Shown here: in pieces, positions 34,755 to 43,985 of the stretch | Position numbering within the stretch: the stretch's first letter is position 1 | Layout: every line of letters begins with the position of its first letter | Source of the DNA: Rhodopseudomonas palustris | GTDB lineage: Bacteria; Pseudomonadota; Alphaproteobacteria; Rhizobiales; Xanthobacteraceae | NCBI GenBank assembly: GCA_016215605.1 | Contig: JACRJB010000018.1 | Span: forward strand, 1 to 64,000 | Length of the DNA stretch: 64,000 bases | Reading direction: 5' to 3' | Position numbers and translations under genes: made by a program | Notes under the pieces: generated by a model | Seen by the model: only the letters and a program-made list of their open reading frames with translations | Told to the model about the DNA's origin: nothing | Database searches by the model: none

Positions 34755-36266
34755 ATGTCGGCGGCTGGCTTGATGGATCGTACCTTGTCCCGGTCGGGAT
34801 TTTCCATCGGCCTGATGGCGCTGGTGCTTGCCGCGCTGGTTTTGCCCGTGGCGATGGCCGCGCTGGTGTTCCCGACGCCGCTGTATGACACCCGCGAACT
34901 GGTCGCCTGGGGGCGGCATTTCCCGCTGCTGACACCGGTGCATCCGCCGGTGATGGTCTGGGTCGGCGGCGCGGTCGACTACGTTTTCGGGCCGTCCGGC
35001 ACCGCGATCGTGTTGGTCAACCAGATCTGCCTGGCGATCGGGCTCGCCTACCTCTACGCCACGCTGCGGCTGCTGGTCGAGCGCGCGATGGCCGCCTACA
35101 TCGTGGCGCTGACGACAGCGTCGTTCTACGTGGTGTTCGGGCCGCTGTCCTGGGCGCTCAACGCCGACATCCTGCAGCTCACCTCCTGGCCGGCGATCCT
35201 GTTTCATTTGCTGCGCGGGCGCAGCACCGATCGCTGGCTGCACTGGATCCTGCTCGGGGTCTGGGCGGCGATCGCGGCGCTGACCAAGTACAACGCCGTC
35301 GTGCTGTTCACCGCGATGGCGGTCGGCATCGCCGTGGTGCCGGCGTTCCGCGGCCTGCTGCGGCGACCGGGCCCGTATGTCGCGCTCTTGATCGGCGGGC
35401 TGCTGTTCCTGCCGCATGCGGTGGCAGCACTGCGTTACGGCACCACCATCGCCTATGGCGAGCGCCACTTCACCGGGTTTGGCTCGGTGGCGGACACCGC
35501 GCGGCGGCTCGGCCTGCTGCTCGCCGGCTACTTGCCGCTGCTGCTGCCCGGAGTGGTGGTGCTGGCGATCGCCGTCCGGCGGCGGATGATCGTGTGGCGG
35601 GTGCCGCGGTTCGCCGAAGCCAGCGACGAGCTGAAATTCATCGTCGTGGTCGACATCGCGATGTTCGCGGTGCTGCTGGTGCTGATCGGCGTGTTCGGGC
35701 TGGAATACATCGCACGCTACGGCGCTCCGTTCGCGGAACTCGCGGTGCTGGCGCTGGCGCCGCTGTTTCGCTGGATCGACGGCCGGCGCGACCTCGGGAT
35801 GCGGCAGACGGTGCAGGCGCTCGCAGTGCTGTACGCGGTGCTCGCGGTCGGCGCCTCGGTGGCCTATCTGTTCTTCGTCTCGCACAGCGGCCTGCAGGAG
35901 CCGACCGCGCAGGCCGCGCGGCTCATCCTGTCGGACTGGAACAGCAAGTACACGTGCGGTCCGGGCTATTTCCTCGGCGACCGGCAGACCGTCTACGGCA
36001 TCGGCATCGCGGCGGGCCCGGACGGCGATTCGCTGACGATCGGTTTCATTCCGAAGGCGCGCTGGTTCGACACCGCGAAACTCGAGACCAAGGGCGCGGT
36101 GCTGGTCTACGCGCTGCCGCAGGTCCCCGGCCATTTCGCCAAGGCTTTCCCCGGCATGACGATGTCCGCGGAGAAGCAGATCAGCGTGCCGGTGCTGCGC
36201 ACCCACACCGGCAAGACCAAGGACTACTTCTATCGCTTCGTCGCGCCGAAGGCGTGTAGCGGCTGA
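34755..36266 (+). CDS. GT39/ArnT-like membrane glycosyltransferase
   Basis: This ~503-aa protein has about ten membrane helices. The first periplasmic loop carries the acidic motif DTRELVAWGRHFP, and HPPV follows, as in polyprenyl-phosphate-sugar-dependent GT39/ArnT enzymes. The C-terminal ~130 residues form a soluble periplasmic domain. Such enzymes move a sugar from a lipid carrier to lipid A, a protein or a glycan. The start is uncertain: ATG 34755 and 34773 are likelier than GTG 34641, which falls in a region without membrane or signal features. Confidence 0.75.
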   Translation: MSAAGLMDRTLSRSGFSIGLMALVLAALVLPVAMAALVFPTPLYDTRELVAWGRHFPLLTPVHPPVMVWVGGAVDYVFGPSGTAIVLVNQICLAIGLAYLYATLRLLVERAMAAYIVALTTASFYVVFGPLSWALNADILQLTSWPAILFHLLRGRSTDRWLHWILLGVWAAIAALTKYNAVVLFTAMAVGIAVVPAFRGLLRRPGPYVALLIGGLLFLPHAVAALRYGTTIAYGERHFTGFGSVADTARRLGLLLAGYLPLLLPGVVVLAIAVRRRMIVWRVPRFAEASDELKFIVVVDIAMFAVLLVLIGVFGLEYIARYGAPFAELAVLALAPLFRWIDGRRDLGMRQTVQALAVLYAVLAVGASVAYLFFVSHSGLQEPTAQAARLILSDWNSKYTCGPGYFLGDRQTVYGIGIAAGPDGDSLTIGFIPKARWFDTAKLETKGAVLVYALPQVPGHFAKAFPGMTMSAEKQISVPVLRTHTGKTKDYFYRFVAPKACSG

Positions 36267-36281
36267 GGGCGGAGGCGATCG

Positions 36282-36791
36282 CTACAGCGCTTGCTGGATC
36301 GTCTCGACCGGCAGAAAAAACGTTCGCGATCCGATCGGGCATTCGATGAAGTCGTGCGCTTTCCAGAATGCCGCCGCCTTGTCGTCAACCGCATGAACGA
36401 GCACGGCGCGCACGCCGACGATGCGTGATGCCGACAGAATTCGAACAAGGGCAATCTGCAACAGATCGGGCCCGAGTCCGATGCCCTTGCAAGAGCCGTC
36501 GCGCGCGAGGCGGCCGATGATCGCGACAGGAATCTGATGGGGCAGTCCCCGATCCCGCTTCAGCTTGGGCGGAAGTGCGCGCCGTTCGACGCTGCCGGTC
36601 GCAATGCAGTAGTAACCAACGACGACGTGGCCCCGACACACGACGTAGGTCCTGGCCGATCTGCCCTCGCTGGCAAGTGCGTGATTGCGCAGCCAGTCGT
36701 CGAGGGCTGGTGTGCCGGAATTGAACCGGCTGAGATCATGGGTTGCCGTCAGCCGAGCCGGTGCGGAAAGTGGCGCTTCGATCGGCGTCAT
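36282..36791 (-). CDS. GNAT acetyltransferase toxin (TacT-like)
   Basis: This 169-aa acetyltransferase has LTATHDLSRFNSGTPALDDW at the start, IIGRLARDGSCKGIGLGPDL as the acetyl-CoA binding motif, and the late block HDFIECPIGSRTFFLPVETI. These features are diagnostic of TacT/AtaT-type toxins, which acetylate aminoacyl-tRNAs and halt translation. Its ATG overlaps the stop of the antitoxin gene (ATGA). Length and gene order match the Salmonella TacA-TacT system. Confidence 0.85.
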   Translation of the reverse strand: MTPIEAPLSAPARLTATHDLSRFNSGTPALDDWLRNHALASEGRSARTYVVCRGHVVVGYYCIATGSVERRALPPKLKRDRGLPHQIPVAIIGRLARDGSCKGIGLGPDLLQIALVRILSASRIVGVRAVLVHAVDDKAAAFWKAHDFIECPIGSRTFFLPVETIQQAL

Positions 36792-37099
36792 CTTTGCCAG
36801 GTCGGCCGTCTCTTCATCAGCGCCTTCAGCTTCGACCCGGGCGGCGGCGGATTGTCGAGCGCATCGGTGAATGCATCGTACTGATCGGCATCGAGCACGA
36901 ACAGGCGTTGATCCAAAAGGACATCAGTCGCACTCTTGCGCGCGCTGTCCAGGACGAATTCGCTGAGCGATTTGCCGATCGCGTCGGCCGCGGTTTCGAT
37001 CAAATCTTTGGTCTGTTGGGACGCGCGGATGTGAATCGTCGCATCACGTCCGCCTTGGGACGTCTTGCGCGCCGCGCGATCGAAAGCGGACGAATTCAT
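36788..37099 (-). CDS. DUF1778 antitoxin (TacA-like)
   Basis: This 103-aa protein has a ribbon-helix-helix domain, ATIHIRASQQTKDLIETAAD followed by IGKSLSEFVLDSARKSATD, matching the DUF1778/TacA family. The tail DADQYDAFTDALDNPPPPGS is the typical toxin-neutralising segment. GAGGTG precedes ATG 37099. It is first in the operon and overlaps the toxin by 4 bp. A palindrome over its predicted promoter (37114-37132) is the likely autorepression site. Confidence 0.88.
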   Translation of the reverse strand: MNSSAFDRAARKTSQGGRDATIHIRASQQTKDLIETAADAIGKSLSEFVLDSARKSATDVLLDQRLFVLDADQYDAFTDALDNPPPPGSKLKALMKRRPTWQR

Positions 37100-37113
37100 C
37101 AGGGCACCTCATG

Positions 37114-37153
37114 TGTAGACAACGTGTTTACATTTCCTGCAACACAACGTCAA
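37114..37153 (-). promoter_or_regulatory. Promoter and operator of the TacA/TacT-like operon
   Basis: TGTAGACA-ACG-TGTTTACA (37114-37132) is an 8-bp inverted repeat with one mismatch. On the minus strand TTGACG (37148-37153), 17 bp, then TAAACA (37125-37130) is a plausible sigma-70 promoter whose -10 lies inside the palindrome. A repressor bound there would block initiation, as in autoregulated toxin-antitoxin operons. Confidence 0.6.
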
Positions 37154-37184
37154 CACAATGCGCCTGAGGCCCGTGAGCCGGCGC

Positions 37185-37457
37185 TCACCCCACCAGCATG
37201 CGCCATTTTTCCGCCGCTTCGATCGCGGCGGGGCGCAGGGTGTCGGCGGGCTCGCCGCGGTGCAACGCCTTGGCGTATTCGCACACCGCCATGAAGGTCG
37301 ACGCGCGCGCCTCGTCGACTTCGAACGAATGCGGCGTGCCGTCGCCGGTCACCAGTCCGACCAGCCCGTTGAGGATTCCCAGCGCCGCCTTCGGATCGCC
37401 GAGCTCGGTCTGCTGCAAACATTGCAGCACGTGCTGCGCCATCTCGCCTTCGCTCAT
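37185..37457 (-). CDS. Small conserved-looking cytoplasmic protein, unknown function
   Basis: This 90-aa helical protein reads SEGEMAQHVLQCLQQTELGD through ALHRGEPADTLRPAAIEAAE to the end KWRMLVG. No known motif was recognised. GGAG lies 8 bp before ATG 37457; ATG 37493 in the same frame would add 12 residues. It is on the same strand as the large kinase gene but reads away from it after the kinase stop, 67 bp further on. It has no transmembrane or signal segment. Confidence 0.6.
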   Translation of the reverse strand: MSEGEMAQHVLQCLQQTELGDPKAALGILNGLVGLVTGDGTPHSFEVDEARASTFMAVCEYAKALHRGEPADTLRPAAIEAAEKWRMLVG

Positions 37458-37559
37458 GCTTCCGCTCCACTCGATCTGGTCGCCTGATACCATAGGGCGA
37501 GCTGCGATGTCCTGATCTGGCGCAACGCGGACCAGCCCATTTGCGCTGCGCGGGGGCGG

Positions 37560-40500
37560 TCAGTTCGCCGCCCGGCGGCGTTCCATCAGCGCCCGGCGCA
37601 GCACCTTGGACAGGTCCTCGACCGAATACGGCTTGTGCAGCAGTTCGAAGCCGTGATGGCCGTCGTCGGCAAGGACGTGGGAATAGCCGGAATTGAGCAC
37701 CACCGGCAGGTTCGGCAGCCGCTTCCGGATTTCCCGGCCGAGCGAGACGCCGTCCATGCCGGGCATCACCACGTCGCTGAGCACGAGGTTGAAGCGGGCG
37801 GCGTCGCTGTCCAGCAGCTCCAGCGCCTGCTCGGCGCTGGAGGCCAGCACGGTCTCGTAGCCGAGGTCGTGCAGCAGCTGCGTCGAGAACTCGCCGACCT
37901 CGGCGTTGTCCTCGACAACCAGCACGCAGCTGCGCTCCGCCGACTTGCTGGTGTCGCCGCTCGGCGTCGCGACCGACCGGTCGATCGGCTTGGCGCTGAG
38001 CGGCAGCCGCAGCGTGATGGTGGTGCCCTTGCCGATGTCGCTGTCGACGGTGACGTGGCCGCCGGATTGTTTGACGAAGCCGTAGACCTGCGACAGGCCG
38101 AGCCCGGTACCGCGGCCGACGTCCTTGGTGGTGAAGAACGGCTCGAAGATGCGGTCGATCTGGTCCGGCGGGATGCCCGAGCCGGTGTCCGCGATCGACA
38201 CCGCGACCACGTCCTGCAGGCCGGCGGCGGCTTCCTGCGCGGTCGGGCTGGCGCGTGCGACGCGAATTTCGAGCGCGCCCTGGCCGTCCATCGCGTCGCG
38301 GGCGTTGGCGACGAGATTGACCAGAGCGGCATCGAACTGGTTGGCGTCAGCCTCGACCGCGAGCGGCCGTTCGTCGATCGTCAGCGCGAAGCTGGCGCGC
38401 GAGCCGAGCGCGGTGCGCAGCATCTCGGCGATCTGCTCGACCTGCTGCGCCGCGCAGAACACCTGGCGGTTCTGGGCGTGGCGGCGGGCGAAGGTGAGGA
38501 GCTGGCCGGTCAGCTTGGCGGCGCGGTCGGCGGTGTCGGAGATCGCGTCGACATAGCGGCGCATCCGCTCCGGCGGCAGTTCGCGCCGGCGCAGCAGGTC
38601 GGCCGAGGAGCGGATCACAGTCAGCAGATTGTTGAAGTCGTGGGCGACGCCGCCGGTGAGCTGGCCGATCGCCTCCATCTTCTGCGCCTGGCGGAACGCT
38701 TCCTCGGCCTTGCGCCGCTCGGTGATCTCGACCGCTTCGGGGACGATCGCGATGATCTGGCCCTGGGCGTCGTGCACCGGGCGCATCTGGAAGTCGAACC
38801 AGCGCGCGCCGCCGACCGGCAGGTTGAGCTGCATCTCGCGGCGCACCGTGGTGCCGGCGGCGACCGCGGCGACGTCGTCGCGCATCGTCTCCTTCATCCC
38901 GGGCGTGCCGGCGAACCACGGCGTGTCCCACACCGGTCGGCCGACGACGTCGTCGAGCGTGGCGCCGATGCCGGACAGCGAGGTGAGATTGGCGTCGATC
39001 ACCGCGCCGTCGACGTCGAGCAGCGCCTGATAGGTGTAGCTCGCGGCGAAGATGGTGCGCAGCCGCGCTTCCTTCTGGCGCAGCTCGGCGGTGCGCTGCG
39101 CGACCTGCTCCTCGAGCTGCTCGCTGAGGTCGCGCAGCGCCGCCTCGGCATGCTTGCGCTCGGTGATGTCGCGGAAATACACCGAGACGCTCTCGCCGTT
39201 GGTCGGCGCGACGCGCAGGTGAAACCAGCGCCGGCTCGGCGGATGTTCGATCTCGAAATCGGAGCCGGTCCGCTGCGTCATCGCCGTGTGCAGGCTCGCC
39301 TCGATCCGGCTGCCGATCACCGCCGGATAGGCTTGGCGCGCGGTCCGCCCGATCAGCTCGGCCGCGGAGCGGCGCATCATCCGTTCGGCGGCGGCGTTGA
39401 CGTAGGTGAAGCGATAGTCGCGGTCGAGCGCGATGAAGCCGTCGCTGATGCTGGCGAGGATGCCTTCGGCGCGTTCGCGCGCAGCCTGCGCCTCCTGCCG
39501 CAACGCGTGCTCGGTGCGCAGCGCTTCGCGGCGCAGCTCCGCGGTGTCGAGATTGGAGCGCACCCGCGCCAGCAATTCGCGGGCGCTGAACGGCTTGCTG
39601 AGATAGTCGTCGGCGCCGGCCTCGAGTCCTTCGACCCGCGCTTCCTCGCCGGCGCGCGCGGAGAGGAACACCACCGGGACGTCGGCGAGGGCGGAATCGT
39701 TGCGCAGCGCCTTCAGCAGGCTGAGGCCGTCGAGCCGCGGCATCATGATGTCGGAGATCACCAGATCCGGCCGGCGCTTCCACGCCGCTTCCAATGCCGC
39801 GACGCCGTCGCCGACGGTTTCGACGTCATAGCTTTCGCCGAGCAGGCGGGCGACGTAGTCGCGCATGTCGGGATTGTCGTCGGCGAGCAGGATGCGCGGC
39901 CGGATCGCGTCGCTGCGCAACGCGCCGAGTCCGAGATCCTCGGCGGACGACGCGGTCGGCTTGTCGGCCCCGCCGTCGCCCTGCAGCCAGCCCATCGCCT
40001 CGTCGAGATAGGCCTGGGCCCGGACATTGGTGGAGACCTGCAACGCCGGGTGCTCCGGCCGCTCGGCGGGCAGATGCGCGGCGCCGAACGGCAGCGTGAC
40101 GCGGAAGGCGCTGCCGCGGCCGAGCTCGCTCTCGACGTCGATACTGCCGCTGTGCAGCTTGACCAGCTCCTGCACCAGCGCGAGGCCGATGCCGCTGCCC
40201 TCGATCGAGCGGCCGCGCGCACCTTCGACGCGGCGGAAGCGTTCGAACAGATGCGGTATCTCTGCCGGCGGGATGCCCGTGCCGGTGTCGCGGACCACGA
40301 TCTCGGCGGCGCGGCCGTCGGGCGCCGGGCGGACGCTGACGGCGATCTCACCCTCGAAGGTGAATTTGAACGCGTTGGAGATCAGGTTGAGGACGACCTT
40401 CTCCCACATGTCGCGATCGACATAGACCGGCTGCGGCAGCGGCTGCGCGTCGATCACCAGCCGCAATCCCGCCTTGTCGATCGCCGAGCGGAAGTTGGAG

Positions 40501-41831
40501 GCGAGCTCGGCGGTGAACGACGACAGCTCGACCGGAGTGAAATGCGCGGTGACGCGGCCGGCTTCGATCCGCGCGAAGTCCAGCAAGGTGTTGACGAGCT
40601 TCAGCAGCCGCAGCCCGTTGCGGTGGGCGATGCCGAGCAGCGTCTGCTGCTCGGCCGGCAGCGCCGCCTGGCCCAACACTTCTTCGAGCGGGCTCAGCAT
40701 CAGCGTCAGCGGAGTGCGGAATTCGTGGCTGACATTGGAGAAGAACGTGGTCTTGGCGCGGTCGATCTCGGCCAGCGCTTCCGCGCGCCGGCGCTCTTCC
40801 TGATAGGCGTCGCCATTGGTGAGGGCGGCGGCGATCTGCCCCGCCACCAGACCGAGGAAGTCGCGATAGGCGGCGTCGTACAGCCGGAACGGGTTGAGGC
40901 CGGCGATCAGAAAGCCGGACGGGCCGGTGTCGCCGCTCGACTGGATCGGTAGTACGATCGCCTGGCTCGGCGGCTGCCGCCAGCCGCCGGTCGGGAAATC
41001 GAAGCCGAATTGTGCGGACAGATCGCGGATCAGCCGCGGCTCGCCGGACTGCATCGCCTCGGCGAGCGGCCAGATCTCGGCGCTCTCGGCCAGCGACAGC
41101 ACCGGTTTGACCCCGGGATGATTGGCATCGATGCCGGCCGAGGCCGCGAGCCGGACGCTCGCGCCGCCGGGTTCGGCCAGATAGATCAGCGCGAACGGCA
41201 GGTCGCGGGGATCGGTCGACAGCGCCTCGGCGGTGCTTTCGCAGGCCTGCGCCACGCTGCGGGATTGCGCGGCGCTGCTGGCGAGTTCGCGCAGCAGCGA
41301 CAATTGCCGCTCGCTGATGACGCGCTGGGTGTCGTCGGTGTTGGCGCAGAAGATGCCGCCGGGAGAGCCGTCCTCGGTGGGGATCGGGCTGTAGGAGAAG
41401 GTGTAGTAGGTCTCTTCGGGGAAGCCGTTGCGCTCCATGATCAGGAGCTGGGCCTCGACATAGGTGCCTTCGTCGCCGCTGGTCGCCTTGGCCAGCAGCG
41501 GCCCGATGTCGTCCCGGATCTCGTGCCACACCTCGAGGGTCGGGCGGCCGAGCGCCCAGGGGTGTTTGCCGCCGATGATTGCCTTGTACGGGTCGTTATA
41601 GAGGTAAGTGAGTTCGCTGCCCCAGCCGATCCAGATCGGCTGCCGCGAGGTCAGCATGATGCGGACGGCGGTCTTCAGGGCCTGCGGCCATTGCCCGGGC
41701 GGACCGAGCGGCGTGGCCGCCCAGTCGAATTGCCGCAGCAGGGTCGTGAGCTCGCTGCGCCCGAGAAACAGGTTCTCGTGACCAGCGGATGCACGGCCGG
41801 GCAATGACCCCGGCATTTCGACGTCTGCCAA
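37560..41831 (-). CDS. Double hybrid sensor histidine kinase (two kinase cores, two receivers)
   Basis: This 1423-aa soluble kinase has in order: PAS-like domain (~45-170), GAF-like domain (~185-345), HisKA with H369 (SHEFRTP), HATPase (~470-585), receiver with D694 (ISDIMMP), PAS (~790-895), PAS (~920-1040), a second HisKA-like domain with H1064 (GGVAHDFNNLL), HATPase (~1150-1280) and a C-terminal receiver with D1353 (LSDVVMP). No membrane segment is visible, so it senses a cytoplasmic signal. Two complete kinase cores in one chain are unusual. It starts at TTG 41831 or the in-frame ATG 41816. It is divergent from flgE, which may or may not be meaningful. Confidence 0.9.
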   Translation of the reverse strand: MADVEMPGSLPGRASAGHENLFLGRSELTTLLRQFDWAATPLGPPGQWPQALKTAVRIMLTSRQPIWIGWGSELTYLYNDPYKAIIGGKHPWALGRPTLEVWHEIRDDIGPLLAKATSGDEGTYVEAQLLIMERNGFPEETYYTFSYSPIPTEDGSPGGIFCANTDDTQRVISERQLSLLRELASSAAQSRSVAQACESTAEALSTDPRDLPFALIYLAEPGGASVRLAASAGIDANHPGVKPVLSLAESAEIWPLAEAMQSGEPRLIRDLSAQFGFDFPTGGWRQPPSQAIVLPIQSSGDTGPSGFLIAGLNPFRLYDAAYRDFLGLVAGQIAAALTNGDAYQEERRRAEALAEIDRAKTTFFSNVSHEFRTPLTLMLSPLEEVLGQAALPAEQQTLLGIAHRNGLRLLKLVNTLLDFARIEAGRVTAHFTPVELSSFTAELASNFRSAIDKAGLRLVIDAQPLPQPVYVDRDMWEKVVLNLISNAFKFTFEGEIAVSVRPAPDGRAAEIVVRDTGTGIPPAEIPHLFERFRRVEGARGRSIEGSGIGLALVQELVKLHSGSIDVESELGRGSAFRVTLPFGAAHLPAERPEHPALQVSTNVRAQAYLDEAMGWLQGDGGADKPTASSAEDLGLGALRSDAIRPRILLADDNPDMRDYVARLLGESYDVETVGDGVAALEAAWKRRPDLVISDIMMPRLDGLSLLKALRNDSALADVPVVFLSARAGEEARVEGLEAGADDYLSKPFSARELLARVRSNLDTAELRREALRTEHALRQEAQAARERAEGILASISDGFIALDRDYRFTYVNAAAERMMRRSAAELIGRTARQAYPAVIGSRIEASLHTAMTQRTGSDFEIEHPPSRRWFHLRVAPTNGESVSVYFRDITERKHAEAALRDLSEQLEEQVAQRTAELRQKEARLRTIFAASYTYQALLDVDGAVIDANLTSLSGIGATLDDVVGRPVWDTPWFAGTPGMKETMRDDVAAVAAGTTVRREMQLNLPVGGARWFDFQMRPVHDAQGQIIAIVPEAVEITERRKAEEAFRQAQKMEAIGQLTGGVAHDFNNLLTVIRSSADLLRRRELPPERMRRYVDAISDTADRAAKLTGQLLTFARRHAQNRQVFCAAQQVEQIAEMLRTALGSRASFALTIDERPLAVEADANQFDAALVNLVANARDAMDGQGALEIRVARASPTAQEAAAGLQDVVAVSIADTGSGIPPDQIDRIFEPFFTTKDVGRGTGLGLSQVYGFVKQSGGHVTVDSDIGKGTTITLRLPLSAKPIDRSVATPSGDTSKSAERSCVLVVEDNAEVGEFSTQLLHDLGYETVLASSAEQALELLDSDAARFNLVLSDVVMPGMDGVSLGREIRKRLPNLPVVLNSGYSHVLADDGHHGFELLHKPYSVEDLSKVLRRALMERRRAAN

Positions 41832-42010
41832 CTCTCACCCCGCAGATTGAACGGGCCGAACGCACCAGCCGGCCGATGGTTCCATCGCTCCGGCGAGAAT
41901 CCGGGAATCCGTGCCGCGATCGGCAAATGTTGCCCGCGCCCGGCAATTCCGCCACGTCGCCGGCCGCCCGCCGATTTCCCAAGTCGTTGATTTTATGAAG
42001 TTTTGTCTGT

Positions 42011-42025
42011 TGGCACGGAGCTTGC
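42011..42025 (+). promoter_or_regulatory. Sigma-54 (RpoN) promoter of flgE
   Basis: TGGCAC-GGAGC-TTGC matches the -24/-12 consensus TGGCAC-N5-TTGC exactly, with GG and GC correctly spaced (GG-N10-GC). The predicted start is near 42037, leaving a ~66-nt leader before flgE. Sigma-54 control of hook genes is well known in Caulobacter and relatives. The activator (FlbD type) site was not identified. Confidence 0.85.
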
Positions 42026-42102
42026 GGGATGAGCGCCGGATCGTGTCGTGAACTCGGACAACAAAGCGGCCGCGCGTCGGCTCGAATTGGGAGAAGTGAG
42101 TA

Positions 42103-43935
42103 ATGGGTATCTTCGGCGCTCTCACCACCTCGGTCGCGGGCCTGCGCGCGAACTCCTACGCCCTCGAGAACATCTCGGGCAACATCGCCAACTCGCAGAC
42201 CACGGCGTTCAAGCGCGTCGACACCTCGTTCCTCGACCTGGTGCCGCAGGCCGGCACCAGCCAGCAGGTCGCCGGCTCGGTGACGTCGGAATCGCGGCTC
42301 ACCAACACGTTGTCGGGCTCGGTGCAGTCCGCCTCGGTGTCGACCTACATGGCGATCAACGGCGAGGGCTTCTTCGCGGTGCAGAAGCCAGGTTCGTTCG
42401 CCGACAACAGCCCGGTGTTCACCGGCGTCAACAACTACACCAGGCGCGGCGACTTCTCGCTCGACAAGAACGGCTATCTGGTCAACGGCGCCGGCTATTA
42501 TCTGCAGGGCGTGGCGATCGATCCGACCACCGGCAACCCGGTCGGCAGTACGCCGACCGTGCTGAAATTCCAGAACGACTTCCTGCCGTCGCAGGCCACC
42601 ACCAAGATCAGCTATCGCGCCAATCTGGCGAGCTACCCGCTGACCACCAAGCACGACACGTCGGTGGCCGGTTCGGAACTGCTGCGCGCCGCCGACTTCA
42701 CCTCCAACCCGCAAGTGGCCGGCACCGCTCCGCCGCCGTTCGGCGACAACACCAAGGTCGGTCTGCAGAAGAACAGCAAGGCCGGCACCGCGATCACCGG
42801 CGCGACCCTGCTGAAGGGCGCCGCTGCCACCAACTCGGCCAGCGCCGACTTCACCATCACCGACACCATCACGGTCGGCTCCGGCGGCTCTGCCAAGACG
42901 ATCGCGTTCTACGATTCCGGCGCCGGCGGCTCGGCCGGTGCGGCGCCGAACACCACTTATCTCGACCTCGCCACCGCGACGGTCGCCAACCTGCTCGGTG
43001 CGATCGACACCGCGAACGGCAACGTGACCACGCCGTCGTCGGTCGCCAGCGGCGCGATCACGCTGCACACCGGAATCGCGTCCGACCTGACGCTCACCTC
43101 GACCTCCGCCGGCTTCGCGTCGCTCGGCCTGACCAGCCCGGTCAGCGTGGTCCGCACCGGCGGCGGCACAGTGGGTACCGGCCAGGTGACCGGTGCCGAA
43201 AGCCAGACCTTCCTCGATGAATCGATCTCCGGCGGCGCCACCACCGCCTATGACGGCAGCGGCGCGCCGGTGAACGTGCAGTTCCGCTGGGCCAAGATCG
43301 ACTCTTCGACGCTCGGCACCGGCCACACCGATACCTGGAACCTGTTCTATCAGGTCAACCCGGGCGCCACCGGCACGCAGGTCGCGTGGCAGAACGTCAA
43401 CACCAATTTCAGCTTCAACTCCACCGGCCAGATGAATCCGGTGATCGGCCAGCTGACGCTGTCGAACCTCACGGTGTCGGGCGTCTCGCTCGGCAACGTC
43501 ACGATGTCGTTCGGCACCGGCGGCCTGACGCAGTTCGCCGACACCAACGGCAACGTCCAGGTCAATCAGTTGCAGCAGGACGGTTACGCCGCCGGTCAGC
43601 TCGTCAGCGTCTCGGTCAGCAACGAGGGCCGCGTCGTCGGCTCGTACTCCAACGGCCGCAACATCGACCTCGCCGAAGTCTCGGTCGCGACCTTCAACGG
43701 CGCCAACTTCCTCAAGCGCATCGACGGCGGCGCGTTCGAGGTGACCAACGAATCCGGCGAGGCGCTGTTCGGCAAGGGCGGCAGCATCTCGGGCTCGTCG
43801 CTGGAATCCTCCAACACCGACATCGCCGACGAATTCACCAAGCTGATCGTCACCCAGCAGGCCTATTCGGCCAACACCAAGGTGATCACCACGGCCAACA
43901 CCATGGTGCAGGACCTGCTCAACGTGATGCGATGA
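42103..43935 (+). CDS. flgE: Flagellar hook protein FlgE
   Basis: This 610-aa protein has the axial N-terminus MGIFGALTTSVAGLRANSYA with ISGNIANSQTTAFKR, the hook block YMAINGEGFFAVQ with YTRRGDFSLDKNGYLVN, and the C-terminal coiled coil LESSNTDIADEFTKLIVTQQ ending TTANTMVQDLLNVMR. FlgE polymerises to form the curved hook outside the cell. It is longer than enteric FlgE (~400 aa). Residues ~252-345 form an insert (ITVGSGGSAKTIAF through LGLT) similar in pattern to modules in the flagellin. First gene of flgE-flgK-flgL, read from a sigma-54 promoter. Confidence 0.95.
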   Translation: MGIFGALTTSVAGLRANSYALENISGNIANSQTTAFKRVDTSFLDLVPQAGTSQQVAGSVTSESRLTNTLSGSVQSASVSTYMAINGEGFFAVQKPGSFADNSPVFTGVNNYTRRGDFSLDKNGYLVNGAGYYLQGVAIDPTTGNPVGSTPTVLKFQNDFLPSQATTKISYRANLASYPLTTKHDTSVAGSELLRAADFTSNPQVAGTAPPPFGDNTKVGLQKNSKAGTAITGATLLKGAAATNSASADFTITDTITVGSGGSAKTIAFYDSGAGGSAGAAPNTTYLDLATATVANLLGAIDTANGNVTTPSSVASGAITLHTGIASDLTLTSTSAGFASLGLTSPVSVVRTGGGTVGTGQVTGAESQTFLDESISGGATTAYDGSGAPVNVQFRWAKIDSSTLGTGHTDTWNLFYQVNPGATGTQVAWQNVNTNFSFNSTGQMNPVIGQLTLSNLTVSGVSLGNVTMSFGTGGLTQFADTNGNVQVNQLQQDGYAAGQLVSVSVSNEGRVVGSYSNGRNIDLAEVSVATFNGANFLKRIDGGAFEVTNESGEALFGKGGSISGSSLESSNTDIADEFTKLIVTQQAYSANTKVITTANTMVQDLLNVMR

Positions 43936-43985
43936 CACGCACGTCGCACGGCGCTTTGTTTCGTTCGACCAACCGGTAGTCAGTC

